A DNA stretch of 64,000 nucleotides from Sedimentisphaerales bacterium (GCA_028281535.1 JANQJS010000002.1:1-64000); one strand, 5' to 3'; shown: positions 45,898 through 56,007, counted from the first letter of the stretch. Notes: generated from the letters alone by a model not told the origin. Made by a program: numbers and translations.

Positions 45898-47595
45898 TTG
45901 CACCGACCATTACTTTATCGCCGCCATAATCTAACGATTCTTTCTCTATTGTTCTTTGTGTGTTGTTATACAAAACCCATTTTGGCTGAGCAAGCTGAGA
46001 CGCAAGTCTGGTCAGATGGCAATGACGACATTGTCTTTTTAGTTTATTCTCAAGAGCAAGAAGGCAAGCAAGGTTTTCGTATATGCTATAAACTTAAAAC
46101 GAAAGATACATTTCGAAAGGGAAATTGGTATCCAGGCAGACCTGATAAAATTCTTTTGCATAATAAAAGACTTATCATTTTTTTTAAAGGGGGCGCTTGC
46201 CAGAGTTATGGTTTAATTAAGAATTACCCCAGTGAATATGATAATCAAACAGTAAGACGTTTACCAAATGGCGTTTCATTGATTCACGCGATCTCTTATC
46301 AAAATAATTTGTATGCATTAGTTAGTGCAAACGAATCAATTCGTCTGCCATTGTCATCCATTTATGGCCCATTTGATCAGAGTGATGATTCTGAGACAGA
46401 AACGTCTTCCAGACCCATGGTTGACATACAACCCGGTGATTCAATCATACTAAGATTAGATCATCAACAACAATGGGCATGTGCCAATAGAAATGTAATA
46501 AAGATCCAAGATTCGATGCCTATGACGTTTGAAATTATTGATGATGTCATGCATTTGTTTTATCAAAAATCCAACCTGATAAACCATTATATGATTCAGA
46601 ATGATAATATCTTGTCTTCAACGGTCGTTGATGAAAATGGTGGCCGAGTCATTGATTCTATGGTTGTGAATTTACAATTATGCCTGGTTGTCGCAAACTC
46701 AATTGAATCCCCTCAATATACAATTTACCGCTGGGGTAATCAACAATGGTATGCAAGTGAGCCGCTTTTTCAACTAGAGAATGTTATTGAATCGACACCT
46801 GTTCACCAGACGAGTGTTGCGTCGACAGATCAAGAAATTCTCTTTTTTAATGTGTCTAATCCTGAAAAAATAATTTATCGCTATTATCAGCTTGATGGCA
46901 CTTTGTCCAACCAAACAGAATATAGCCTAGAAACCATTCAACAAGAATTTCATCCTTTCTTGCAATGGCTCATTAAAGGTCAATGGCGTCTCGTCTTATT
47001 TCTAATTACGCTCGGAATTGTTTTTGCTAAACGCGATGATGTTTTTAAACAGATACCCTCACCAAATGAGTTGAGTCAGTTGGCCCCCATATTCAGTCGT
47101 TGTTTTGCCTATCTGTTGGATTTAATTCCACCCTTTTTAATTGCGTATCTAATTTTTGATTGGATTTCACCTGAAATGGCTGGTGAGGTGGATAAATATT
47201 TTACAGAAGTATCGCAAGGGAATGATTACTCACAATCTGATCCAATGCTGATCAACATCTTGGCATTTTATTTTACGATATACATGATATTTATTTTATA
47301 TCAAATGGTATTTGAATTGATTTTTAGCACAACGCCTGGTAAGCGTGCTTTTGGTTTGCAAGTTGTCAGTACCGATATGAAGCAGCCTACCCGAAAGCAA
47401 ATATTATTAAGAAGTGTTTTTCGTTTTATTGATATGGATAACTTTAATGTGCTGTTTCTTCTTATTGTCACCATTCGTCGACAACGTGTTGGTGATTTGA
47501 TTGCGAATACGATTGTGGTCAAGCGGCCAAAAAATAAGGTTAATTATGTCATCAATGATCCGATTGATTCTGATCAGCAGCAAGCCGATCGTTGA
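45898..47595 (+). CDS. secreted/membrane protein with C-terminal RDD domain
   Basis: 565 residues from TTG 45898, chosen because AAAGGA lies 9 bases before it and because it begins just after the previous stop; ATG 45871 would overlap the lipoprotein gene. The signal segment is LTILSLLFFVCCYTKPILAEQ. A soluble region of about 340 residues follows with repeated strand-turn units. Next come a membrane segment near 360 and the RDD domain (SRCFAYLLDLIPPFLIAYLIFDWI, then TPGKRAFGLQVV, then RQRVGDLIANTIVVKR). RDD proteins often act in transport; the substrate is unknown. It is the last gene of the parB run. Confidence 0.8.
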   Translation: MHRPLLYRRHNLTILSLLFFVCCYTKPILAEQAETQVWSDGNDDIVFLVYSQEQEGKQGFRICYKLKTKDTFRKGNWYPGRPDKILLHNKRLIIFFKGGACQSYGLIKNYPSEYDNQTVRRLPNGVSLIHAISYQNNLYALVSANESIRLPLSSIYGPFDQSDDSETETSSRPMVDIQPGDSIILRLDHQQQWACANRNVIKIQDSMPMTFEIIDDVMHLFYQKSNLINHYMIQNDNILSSTVVDENGGRVIDSMVVNLQLCLVVANSIESPQYTIYRWGNQQWYASEPLFQLENVIESTPVHQTSVASTDQEILFFNVSNPEKIIYRYYQLDGTLSNQTEYSLETIQQEFHPFLQWLIKGQWRLVLFLITLGIVFAKRDDVFKQIPSPNELSQLAPIFSRCFAYLLDLIPPFLIAYLIFDWISPEMAGEVDKYFTEVSQGNDYSQSDPMLINILAFYFTIYMIFILYQMVFELIFSTTPGKRAFGLQVVSTDMKQPTRKQILLRSVFRFIDMDNFNVLFLLIVTIRRQRVGDLIANTIVVKRPKNKVNYVINDPIDSDQQQADR

Positions 47596-47599
47596 TGAT

Positions 47600-48310
47600 T
47601 CAACGATTTTTTATCCAATCAAGAGAGTGTAATTCATTAAGTGCGTGAATGGTATCGGGTTGTACGCTACCGTCGACTTGTCCATAGTATGCATTATGCG
47701 TGATCCATACTGGCGCGAATCCTAAATTGCTTGACCCAATGACATCATAATCATAACGATCACCAACGTATGCACATTCTAAGCCAGTTAATTTCATCCC
47801 TTCTAGAGCGGCTTCAAAAATAACTTTGTCTGGTTTCATTGAATTTACCAGTGTCGAGTCAATCATGACTTCGAATAACTGATCAAATCCATATTGCTCA
47901 CACCATCCTGAGGTATTTCCCCAGTTATTGCTGATACAACCCAGTCGGAATTTTCCTTGCAGTTGTTTTACGATTTCAAGATTTCGAACTAAAAACGTTT
48001 CTGATTCTGCGACAAACCCTTTTGCTACGATGTCTGGATCCCATTGTCCATGTTGTTCGCTATCCAAAAGCAATACTTCTTTGTGTATTTCGCTCATGAT
48101 GCGATGGACGACACCAGACATCGTGAGTGTGCGTGTGTCATCAAACGAATCGAGACGATTGGCCGCTGTTTCTGCACATGTTTGAAATGCTTGTCGATCC
48201 AGGCCATCATATTGTTCACCGATTCCCCGGTACATGCGGGTGAACCAGTCAACGCCATCATTGTCCAATGTGCCACCAAAATCAAAAAGTATTGCTTTTA
48301 TATCGCTCAT
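47600..48310 (-). CDS. HAD-superfamily hydrolase
   Basis: 236 residues from ATG 48310. The start overlaps the previous stop by 4 bases (ATGA), and GGTGA lies upstream. Motif I is FDFGGTLDNDG near residue 10, motif II SNNWGN near 120, and motif III plus IV KPDKVIFEAAL and YVGDRYDYDVIGSSNLGF. Motif I has Gly where DxDxT normally has the second Asp (DFGGT), as in other cytosolic HAD members, so it could be a phosphatase of unclear substrate. Last gene of the ilvE operon. Confidence 0.85.
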   Translation of the reverse strand: MSDIKAILFDFGGTLDNDGVDWFTRMYRGIGEQYDGLDRQAFQTCAETAANRLDSFDDTRTLTMSGVVHRIMSEIHKEVLLLDSEQHGQWDPDIVAKGFVAESETFLVRNLEIVKQLQGKFRLGCISNNWGNTSGWCEQYGFDQLFEVMIDSTLVNSMKPDKVIFEAALEGMKLTGLECAYVGDRYDYDVIGSSNLGFAPVWITHNAYYGQVDGSVQPDTIHALNELHSLDWIKNR

Positions 48311-49422
48311 AAATTCACCGTTGTAAATTTTCCATTTTCGTAAATGAGTTTTTCGTCCACCATAATTTGTCCGCCGGGCCGCATATCGCAGACCATATCC
48401 CAATGCAAACCAGAGTCATTTTTACCACCTGTTTCTGGGTAGCTAGCACCAACGGCAAGGTGAACCGTACCGCCAATTTTTTCATCAAATAATGTGTTTT
48501 TTGAATATTCGGTGATACCATAATTGGTGCCAATAGCAAATTCGCCTGCAGTGCGAGCCCCTTCATCCTGATCCAACATATGTAAAAGAAAGTCTTGTCC
48601 TTTTTCAGCTGTTGCTTTAATGACGCGTCCATTTTCAAATTCTAGTTTGACACCTTCGCACTCATGTCCCATATGAACCGCAGGGAAACTAAAGCAGATG
48701 ATGCCATTGACGGAGTCTTCAACGGGGGAGGTAAATACTTCACCGTCTGGGAAATTTTCTTTGCCACAACAATTAATCCAGGTGCGTCCTTTGACAGACA
48801 TGGTTAAGTCAGTGCCATTGGCTGCTTGCAGATGAACGGTTTTACTTCCATTTAGTAAATCAACCACTTCCTGTTGACGTTTGGCAACTTCTTGCCAGGC
48901 CGCAACAGGATCTTCTGTATTAAGTAAGCCAGCATTGAAAACAAATTCTTCATATTCCGTGAGTGACATACCTGCATCTTGTGCACTGGCTTGAGTAGGG
49001 AAAAGTGTTCCGCTCCATTTCAATTCGCCTTGTGCGGCACGTTGCATAAATCGAGACATAATGGGTTTGCGAGCTGCAGACATCATGGCATGTTTTTGAG
49101 AATCTGTATTACTGAGAGCTTTGGTATTGACTTCGGCCCAGATACTGATTGTCGCATCAATTTTTTCGACTTCAAATTGCGCAAGTGGCGAAACATATTC
49201 CAGCTGTTTTGGCGAGGCATATTTCAGCATAAGTTCAGACACTTCGTCAGGTGCCATGCGAATGTGTGGATAAGCACCAACCTCTAACGCTGATTTAAAT
49301 AATGCCAAAATTAAAGGTTGGGCAATGGGATCGCCTTTGATAACGACCACTTCACCCTCTTTCAGTGCAACGGAATATTTAACAATGACGTCAGCTAGTT
49401 TTTCTATTCGGGGGTCTTTCAT
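48307..49422 (-). CDS. M29-family aminopeptidase
   Basis: 371 residues. It begins MKDPRIEKLADVIVKYSVALKEGEVVVIKGD, the usual opening of AmpS/PepS/aminopeptidase T, and continues to the metal site region (INCCGKENFPDGEVFTSPVEDSVNG, FENGRVIKATAEKGQDFL, EFAIGTNYGI, GASYPETGGKNDSGLHWDMVCDMR). Cytosolic metal-dependent release of N-terminal residues is expected. The stop overlaps the HAD start; DUF89 is 22 bases upstream. Confidence 0.93.
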   Translation of the reverse strand: MKDPRIEKLADVIVKYSVALKEGEVVVIKGDPIAQPLILALFKSALEVGAYPHIRMAPDEVSELMLKYASPKQLEYVSPLAQFEVEKIDATISIWAEVNTKALSNTDSQKHAMMSAARKPIMSRFMQRAAQGELKWSGTLFPTQASAQDAGMSLTEYEEFVFNAGLLNTEDPVAAWQEVAKRQQEVVDLLNGSKTVHLQAANGTDLTMSVKGRTWINCCGKENFPDGEVFTSPVEDSVNGIICFSFPAVHMGHECEGVKLEFENGRVIKATAEKGQDFLLHMLDQDEGARTAGEFAIGTNYGITEYSKNTLFDEKIGGTVHLAVGASYPETGGKNDSGLHWDMVCDMRPGGQIMVDEKLIYENGKFTTVNL

Positions 49423-49444
49423 TTCTAGTCTCGATTATTTTAAA

Positions 49445-50500
49445 TTAAGGCAATTCAAATTTACAAAGTAGATCATAAAGCTGTCCTCCTAATTTTTCTG
49501 CCATCCATGTATCTTTCAGCATGCAGATCTTAAGGGTCGGACATTTAAATCTCGTATTCCAATTGGTTTCCAATGCTCGTCCCATACCGACTAAAATCAT
49601 AAGGTCGGCACTTTTAGATGCTTCATTGCATTCACGCGTGATATTTTTAAAATCAAGGAAGGGAGAAAAACCACCTGATGCGATCAGGCGTATGCGATTC
49701 GTTTTGATAAAAAAGCTTAATAATTCATCACTATTGCTGAGCGCTCTTATGACTGCCTGGCATTCAGGCAAAGTCATGTCATTATAGCTTGGTTTGCTGT
49801 TGGCAATCAAGTAAACCGTCGTTCCTTTGTTTGCTAATATTCGTGCTAGCGGAACACAACCTAGAACAAAATCAGGGCCAGCATTATCTACAAATATCAC
49901 AACGCGTTTTAATGATTCTGTCGTTAAGAAATCAGACCAGGCATCAAAATCATCAACTAGCCATGGTCGCGGTTTAAGATTGTCGAGAGTTTGATAAAAT
50001 TCCATTTCTTTTTTGCCATAACTTTGTGAAGTGGCTGTCGTACCCAAGTCAAAAATATTGCCTGCAAATATGCCTTGCGTTAATACCATTGCCAATGACT
50101 CAGGTGACACTTTTTCATGAGCTTTGACTAGGCGATGGTAATGATTGCATGCTTTGATGTTTTCCTGATGCTTTATTTTTAGATAAGGGTCTTGTAAGCC
50201 GTAATGAGCCAGTACATCATTGCGAACGCGTTCGAGATTTGTTACCAGAAATGGTGATAATATTTTTGGGTTATCTTTGAGTTGTTGTGTTTTGTTAAAG
50301 AAAGATTCCTGGGCTTGTTTTAGAGCTTCAGAGAGTTTCTCTTGGTCAGTGACCAGGGATTGCTGAGCATATTGGATTGTGAGTTTGAAAATCGACTCAT
50401 AGAGGCCGATCCAATATTGCTGACCTTCCGGGTCATTCGTCAGGTCCCAGGTGTCGCAGCGATAATTTTCAGGGTCGGATAATAATGAAAATGTGGCCAT
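49445..50500 (-). CDS. DUF89/ARMT1-type metal-dependent phosphatase
   Basis: 351 residues. The core shows the family's metal site VVIFVDNAGPDFVLGCVPLARILANKGTTVYLIANSKPSYNDMT and the C-terminal ILVGMGRALETNW. The N-terminal half is helical and carries the FAGNIFDLG signature. DUF89 proteins are damage-control phosphatases or carboxyl methyltransferases. The substrate is unknown; placement with a HAD gene, a peptidase and a prenyl synthase is suggestive of metabolite repair, which is inference. Confidence 0.88.
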   Translation of the reverse strand: MATFSLLSDPENYRCDTWDLTNDPEGQQYWIGLYESIFKLTIQYAQQSLVTDQEKLSEALKQAQESFFNKTQQLKDNPKILSPFLVTNLERVRNDVLAHYGLQDPYLKIKHQENIKACNHYHRLVKAHEKVSPESLAMVLTQGIFAGNIFDLGTTATSQSYGKKEMEFYQTLDNLKPRPWLVDDFDAWSDFLTTESLKRVVIFVDNAGPDFVLGCVPLARILANKGTTVYLIANSKPSYNDMTLPECQAVIRALSNSDELLSFFIKTNRIRLIASGGFSPFLDFKNITRECNEASKSADLMILVGMGRALETNWNTRFKCPTLKICMLKDTWMAEKLGGQLYDLLCKFELP

Positions 50501-50527
50501 GTCATCTTGTTTCTATATAAGTATTCT

Positions 50528-51493
50528 CTAATGATAACTCACAACAAGGCCAGCCAGTTCCAATAGAATGCTTTTTGTTTGTTCATCTTTGATATGTGGG
50601 AAAATACCTTTGGCATCTTCAACATACTGAACTGCTTTTTGGTGAGCATATTCAAGTGAACCTGATTTCATTAATTTATCAACAAATATCTGATGGTCCT
50701 TGTTGGAGGGATCAGACATGACTTGGGTTGCCCATTGTTTTTCTTGTTCATTGCAATTCGAAAGAAAATGAATCACTGGTAGAGTGAGTTTTTCTTTGAG
50801 CATATCGATACCCAGAGTTTTACCTGAGGATTCTTCAGTGCCTGTAATATCAACAATATCATCCATGATTTGAAATGCGACACCTAACTTCCATCCATAT
50901 TCTTCCATGGCTTGGCAGGTTGTTTCATTTGCTCCAGAGGCTTGCGCACCTAAATAGCAACTAACGGCAATAAGGCTAGCTGTTTTTCGTGAGATAATAT
51001 CGATATATTTTTCTTCGTCCAGATCATAGAAGCCGCGATAGTAAAGCTGCATCAGCTCGCCTTCACAGACCGTGTTGGTGGTTGCCGCAATCATACGAGA
51101 GGCTATTTGCGAATCAATGCTGCTGCAGAGATGGAATGCGTGACTGATTAACAAATCGCCGAGCATAACAGCGGCTTCATTTCCGTGAAGTGAGTTAATC
51201 GTTTTTCCACGACGCCGACTTTCTGCTTCGTCCAGTACATCATCATGAACCAATGTCGCCATATGAACCATTTCACTGACCGCAGCAATAACGTGATGAT
51301 CTTTGGTGATTTCTCCACATGCTTTTCCGCAGAGAAGTACTAGAATCGGTCGTAGCATTTTACCACGAAATTTACCCACTTCTTCGAGCATGTCCATGAC
51401 GATTGGGATATTCGACTGGAGTTCGCTATCAAACAATTCACGAACTTCCTCGAGCTCAACCGAAATATAGTCATACGCTTGTACTAAATTCAT
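50528..51493 (-). CDS. long-chain polyprenyl diphosphate synthase (octaprenyl/heptaprenyl type)
   Basis: Builds the side chain for quinone or lipid carriers. 321 residues with GKFRGKMLRPILVLLCGKACGE, first Asp-rich motif LVHDDVLDEAESRRRG (DDxxD form) and second motif DDIVDITG. The DDxxD type separates it from the short-chain IspA at 9956. It should supply the prenyl donor for the UbiA-like enzyme encoded at 8748-9656. Second gene of the ilvE operon, with gaps of 50 and 27 bases. Confidence 0.9.
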   Translation of the reverse strand: MNLVQAYDYISVELEEVRELFDSELQSNIPIVMDMLEEVGKFRGKMLRPILVLLCGKACGEITKDHHVIAAVSEMVHMATLVHDDVLDEAESRRRGKTINSLHGNEAAVMLGDLLISHAFHLCSSIDSQIASRMIAATTNTVCEGELMQLYYRGFYDLDEEKYIDIISRKTASLIAVSCYLGAQASGANETTCQAMEEYGWKLGVAFQIMDDIVDITGTEESSGKTLGIDMLKEKLTLPVIHFLSNCNEQEKQWATQVMSDPSNKDHQIFVDKLMKSGSLEYAHQKAVQYVEDAKGIFPHIKDEQTKSILLELAGLVVSYH

Positions 51494-51543
51494 AAAGCTG
51501 TCCTATGCTACATATATTATTTTTTACTTTGTTAGTTACTTTT

Positions 51544-52395
51544 TTACTGGCGAACGTAGGTTTCGAATTTTTTCAATAAATCCATGGTGATTGGGCCGGG
51601 TTTGCCATCTCCAATTTTAATATTGTCAAAATCGACAACGCCAATAACTTCCGCAGCTGTACCGGTCAGAAAGATTTCATCCGCACTACACAAATCATAG
51701 CGGACTAAATCTTTTTCAATCACGGTATAGTTGCTTTTTTCCGCCAACTCAATGACGACTCGGCGAGTGATGCCTTCCAGTGAACCTGCACTGGTGGGTG
51801 GTGTATAAATAATACCATCCCTGACAATAAAGACATTGTCACCTGTTGCTTCAGCGACATATCCCATATGATTGTACATAATGGCTTCAAAAACTCCTCT
51901 ATCGAGTGCTTCTAATTTTGCCAGGATGTTATTTAGGTAATTTAAGCTTTTTACCTGAGGTGGTAAGCTTAAAGGATGATTTCTGACGGTATTGGCACTG
52001 ATGACTTTCAAACCATTTTCATAATACTCTTTTGGGTAGAGCTTAATATTATCTGCAATGATGATAACCTGCCCTTTTTCACAAACCAGAGGATTTAGCC
52101 CTAAAGTGCCTACACCTCGAGTGACGACCAGCCGAATATATCCGTCGGTGATGTTGTTGGCATCAACAGTTGCTTGAACATTGGCCGCGAGTGTCTCTGG
52201 ATCTTGGGGAATTTTTAAGCGAATGGCATGAGCAGAGACAAAAAGCCGGTCAATATGAGCTTTTAGCTCAAAAATTTTGTTGGCATAAACGCGAATTCCT
52301 TCAAAAACCCCATCTCCATAGAGTAATCCATGGTCAAAAACAGAGACTTTTGCGTCCTCTTGATCTACCAATTTATCATCTAGCCATATTTTCAT
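51544..52395 (-). CDS. ilvE: branched-chain amino acid aminotransferase
   Basis: PLP fold-type IV enzyme that transfers the amino group of leucine, isoleucine or valine. 283 residues: DHGLLYGDGVFEGIRVY near 21-37, Lys149 (PPQVKSLNYLNNILAKLEA) holding PLP, GYVAEATGDNVFIV and TSAGSLEGITRRVVIEL near the end. It heads the minus-strand operon. D-amino acid transaminase or lyase relatives share the fold, but the size and NILAK motif fit IlvE. Confidence 0.93.
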   Translation of the reverse strand: MKIWLDDKLVDQEDAKVSVFDHGLLYGDGVFEGIRVYANKIFELKAHIDRLFVSAHAIRLKIPQDPETLAANVQATVDANNITDGYIRLVVTRGVGTLGLNPLVCEKGQVIIIADNIKLYPKEYYENGLKVISANTVRNHPLSLPPQVKSLNYLNNILAKLEALDRGVFEAIMYNHMGYVAEATGDNVFIVRDGIIYTPPTSAGSLEGITRRVVIELAEKSNYTVIEKDLVRYDLCSADEIFLTGTAAEVIGVVDFDNIKIGDGKPGPITMDLLKKFETYVRQ

Positions 52396-52488
52396 CGATC
52401 ATATTACCTTACTTTGGTCCATTATCAGCAATCTCTGCGGCGATTGCTGATGGTAGCGTTAGTTCATAAAATCATATATATTATGAGA

Positions 52489-53187
52489 TTATGACAATTT
52501 TCCCTCGTGTAAAACCAGCGTTCTGTCAGCCAGGTCGGCGACAGCTTTGTCATGGGTTACCATGACGATGGTTTGACCGGAGCGATTCAAATTGCACAGA
52601 ATCTCTAGGATAGCTTTTCCTGCGACAGAGTCAAGATTTCCTGTGGGTTCATCTGCGAAAAGTATTTGGGGATTTTGTATCAAAGCACGAGCTAAGGCGG
52701 TCCTTTGCCGCTCACCTCCTGATAATGTATTGGGCCATTGGGTCGTTTGCTTGGTCAATCCTACCGATTCAATGAGTTCACTCGCACGTTTTTTTACCTT
52801 TGATTTGTTGCTAAGCCAGCTAAAAAAGCTATGTGAAATCATTGAGGGTAAGATCACATTCTCCTCAACGGTGAGTTCAGGAAGGAGATGATAAAACTGA
52901 AAGACAAACCCAATCTGTTGATTTCGAATTTTATCTTGTTGGCTTTTACTTATGGTAAAAACATTCTTGCCTTCAATCATGACCGTGCCTTGCTCTGGTT
53001 GATCGAGCAAACCAAGTATATGAAGCAGCGTGCTTTTGCCTGAGCCACTGGCCCCCATGATCGCGACAAATTCTCCTGGTTCAACATTTAAGTTGCAATC
53101 ATTGAGAACCGTACGTCTTTCACTACCAATCGTAAAACCTTTACGAAGATTCTGGCAAGATAAAATATATTTTGATTTTGTTGACAT
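52489..53187 (-). CDS. lolD: LolD/MacB-type ABC transporter ATPase
   Basis: 232 residues from ATG 53187; a longer in-frame start at 53223 would overlap the upstream permease. Walker A GASGSGKST near 42-50, the QFYHLLPELTVEENV loop, signature LSGGERQR near 146, Walker B ILFADEPTGNLD. It powers the two adjacent permeases, with which it should extract lipoproteins from the inner membrane. Confidence 0.93.
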   Translation of the reverse strand: MSTKSKYILSCQNLRKGFTIGSERRTVLNDCNLNVEPGEFVAIMGASGSGKSTLLHILGLLDQPEQGTVMIEGKNVFTISKSQQDKIRNQQIGFVFQFYHLLPELTVEENVILPSMISHSFFSWLSNKSKVKKRASELIESVGLTKQTTQWPNTLSGGERQRTALARALIQNPQILFADEPTGNLDSVAGKAILEILCNLNRSGQTIVMVTHDKAVADLADRTLVLHEGKLS

Positions 53188-53197
53188 ATCGTCTCTT

Positions 53198-54562
53198 TTA
53201 ATCGATCCGTAATGCTTCGACAATCTTTAATTTACCTGCTTTCATTGCTGGTATGATTGCAGCACAGGTTGAAAATAATATTGCCACTAAAGCGATTGCA
53301 ATAGTTTGGTTTATGTCAATGGTGTTTGGTACTTTATCAATGGCATATATTTTGGGGTTCCATATTTGAATGCCAAAAAAGTCTAAGATGTGATTACTAT
53401 TGATGACCAGTAAGCACCCAAATAACACACCAAAGAATGTTCCAACAAGACCTATAGAAAAACCATAGCCAATAAAAATTTGTTGGACTCCCCAGTTAGA
53501 TCCGCCAATGCTTTTGATCATACCCAGGTCTTTTATTTTTTCTGTCACAATGGTATAGAATATGGCCAGAATGATAAATGCTGAAACCACACTTAAAATC
53601 GAAAAAGTGACCGTCATAACATTTTTCTCTTTTTCGACGGGAACAATAAAACTGCGGCGGTATAATTCCCAAGTTTGTACCTTAACATCAGAAAGAAGGT
53701 GATAGTCCGTCTGGTTTTTAAATGTTGCAATATAGTTGTCCCATAACTTTTGAATCTTGGTATGGGTTTCTGTTAAATCATAACCTGGTTTACATTTTAT
53801 TCGTATTTCACTGATTCGTGCCGGTGAACCATCTTGTCCATCCATGAACGTAAGTTTTTGTAATTCATCAAAATCAACATAGGCCGTAGCCTGGTCAATA
53901 TCGACCAGGCCTGTCTGGCAAGCATCCATATACCAAAAGCGTTGTGTTTCACCCAAGGCAGATCCTGTTAATGACCCTTTACTATTAATGGGAAAAATTG
54001 TTATGTCGATTGGAACTTGACGCTCGGGTCTTAAACGAGTTTCATGAGCTAGCTGTAGTTGTTCTAAGTCGGTGGTAATCCAATAGCAACCTAGGATACA
54101 TCCGCGTTTTTTTTGTTCCGCTGTTAATGGATGTTGGTCAGGTCGCAGCGTTTGATTTTCTGGGAGTATTAATGTGGGGTTTTCTGAGTTTTTTTGATGA
54201 AAGAGTGTTTTGTGAAAATCTGTGACATTGCTGAAGTTTTCCATTTGAATGCCATAAACTTGTAAACTATTCAATTCGATGATAGCGTAGGTTTTTATTA
54301 CAGGTGTTGTTGCGGTAATGGCATTTAATTCGTTTAGTTTCGTTAGAAAATTTTCATAATAAGGAAAACCAACCAATGAATCTCTTGATATGACTATGTC
54401 ACCGCTCCATCTATGATTGTTTGATTTGGTGTCATTCAAAATAGTATTCATGATATTGAGGATGGTGACTATTAGCATAACAACAAGTGTAACCGCCACG
54501 ATTGCCATCCATGCCATGCGACGTTTCATAAAATATCGCCAGATAAAAAGTAGTTTATACAT
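53198..54562 (-). CDS. LolC/LolE-like permease 2
   Basis: 454 residues. One N-terminal membrane helix (about 18-38), a periplasmic domain to about 290, then three C-terminal helices with the FtsX core (SAFIILAIFYTIVTEKIKDLGMIKSIGGSNWGVQQIFIGYG). This four-helix layout is that of LolC/E and MacB. Its ATG begins right after the stop of permease 1. It forms a heterodimer with permease 1 in the lipoprotein exporter. Confidence 0.9.
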   Translation of the reverse strand: MYKLLFIWRYFMKRRMAWMAIVAVTLVVMLIVTILNIMNTILNDTKSNNHRWSGDIVISRDSLVGFPYYENFLTKLNELNAITATTPVIKTYAIIELNSLQVYGIQMENFSNVTDFHKTLFHQKNSENPTLILPENQTLRPDQHPLTAEQKKRGCILGCYWITTDLEQLQLAHETRLRPERQVPIDITIFPINSKGSLTGSALGETQRFWYMDACQTGLVDIDQATAYVDFDELQKLTFMDGQDGSPARISEIRIKCKPGYDLTETHTKIQKLWDNYIATFKNQTDYHLLSDVKVQTWELYRRSFIVPVEKEKNVMTVTFSILSVVSAFIILAIFYTIVTEKIKDLGMIKSIGGSNWGVQQIFIGYGFSIGLVGTFFGVLFGCLLVINSNHILDFFGIQIWNPKIYAIDKVPNTIDINQTIAIALVAILFSTCAAIIPAMKAGKLKIVEALRID

Positions 54563-55951
54563 TTACTCATACCTCAGCGAATTCACTGGTTGAGAGCGTG
54601 CCGCTAAAAAGGCTGGCAGTAAAGCGCCAAGCACAGCCAAGATGACTCCTGCAAGCGGGATCCAGAATATTGATTCCCAACTGGCAAGTTCATTCGGTAT
54701 GATAAATTTATATGAGCTGCTTTTCCAAATTTTAAAGCCGAGTAATTTGCTCAACCACAATTCAATCTCTCGGATATTGCTTGTGATCCATATGCCTAGA
54801 AAAACTCCAAGGAGGGCTCCCGTGCAACCAATTCCAAGTCCAAAATTGATAAAAATATTTCCAATACTTGATTTGGTGGCTCCTAGGCTTCGGATGATTC
54901 CGATGTCACGTTTTTTGCTCATGACCATCATGTAGAGAATAACAAAAATAAGTAATGATGCCACTGAACCAATAAAACCAAGAATAATCTGGATCATGAA
55001 CAGTTGTTTGCGATATTCACCAACAATCAGTTGTGCGTTAGAGACATCGTTCATTAAACTAATGTTGGCCCATTTTGCTTTGTCCTGTGGCATACCCAGG
55101 GTTTGCGTCGCATAATCCATCCAAGTAGTATGAAGTTCGTTAGCAACCACGTTGAGATCCTGACTCTTTGAAGCATATATTCGAAAGTCAAAGCTTGTTG
55201 GTGGCTTGATATCATAGAGATGTTCAACGGGGACCATGACGGTGTTGCTGTCGATTAAATACCATCCCATTTGTAATGCGTCGATTGGCCAGCATAATCG
55301 CGTCACTTTTTTTGTTTCGCGTTGTCCTGATTCACTTGATGTTCGAGCAGAAATCATTACAAATGGATTTTTTAAATCATCAAGCTGTTGTGAAATAGTG
55401 GCTGTGTCATATTCATCCGTGATTTCATCAGGTTCGCCTAAAACGCCAATGCCAATAATCGCAGGGATTGGTAAATCTTTTTCGGTGCTGTCACGTCGAA
55501 ACCGTTTTTTCCAGTAGGTGTTAAATGTTTCGATTTGTTTTTGAGTGAGCGAAAAATCTTTTTGCTCCTGGGGTTTTTGTAATAATCCATTTTTAAAAGA
55601 TGGGGTTTGTGTGATACGAGCCAAATCGGTGCCAATGAATCGAACACCTCTGACTTGTCCCTTACCCATATAAAGTAAACCACCAGCTTCGTGTCGCGGA
55701 ATTGCCAGGTCGATAAGGTTCGATTGTTCCAGGTGACTGGATAACGCATCTAAATCTTGTAGATGGAATGGAATGTCGAGGATGATGTCCCCTTCAGTTT
55801 GTGCGACACTTTTTTCAAAGGCATTAATCACACCATGAAATAAACTTGTGACCAGAACCAGAAGGGCGACCGAGAGCATTACCGCGGTAATCGCAAAAAA
55901 TGCAATGCGTTTTTTTCTTAAGTATCTCAAGCTTAGAAAAATTTTATGCAT
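54563..55951 (-). CDS. LolC/LolE-like permease 1
   Basis: 462 residues with the same layout as permease 2: N-terminal helix (14-36), periplasmic domain, and three C-terminal helices with IVILYMMVMSKKRDIGIIRSLGATKSSIGNIFINFG near residue 350. Separate permease 1, permease 2 and ATPase genes match LolC, LolE and LolD, though assigning C and E is not possible here. It follows lysS by 56 bases and is probably in the same transcript. Confidence 0.9.
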   Translation of the reverse strand: MHKIFLSLRYLRKKRIAFFAITAVMLSVALLVLVTSLFHGVINAFEKSVAQTEGDIILDIPFHLQDLDALSSHLEQSNLIDLAIPRHEAGGLLYMGKGQVRGVRFIGTDLARITQTPSFKNGLLQKPQEQKDFSLTQKQIETFNTYWKKRFRRDSTEKDLPIPAIIGIGVLGEPDEITDEYDTATISQQLDDLKNPFVMISARTSSESGQRETKKVTRLCWPIDALQMGWYLIDSNTVMVPVEHLYDIKPPTSFDFRIYASKSQDLNVVANELHTTWMDYATQTLGMPQDKAKWANISLMNDVSNAQLIVGEYRKQLFMIQIILGFIGSVASLLIFVILYMMVMSKKRDIGIIRSLGATKSSIGNIFINFGLGIGCTGALLGVFLGIWITSNIREIELWLSKLLGFKIWKSSSYKFIIPNELASWESIFWIPLAGVILAVLGALLPAFLAARSQPVNSLRYE

Positions 55952-56007
55952 AAGACAGGCTTCACATTAAATACAATAGTCCCGCTGGATTTTCTATTGT
56001 ATTGATA

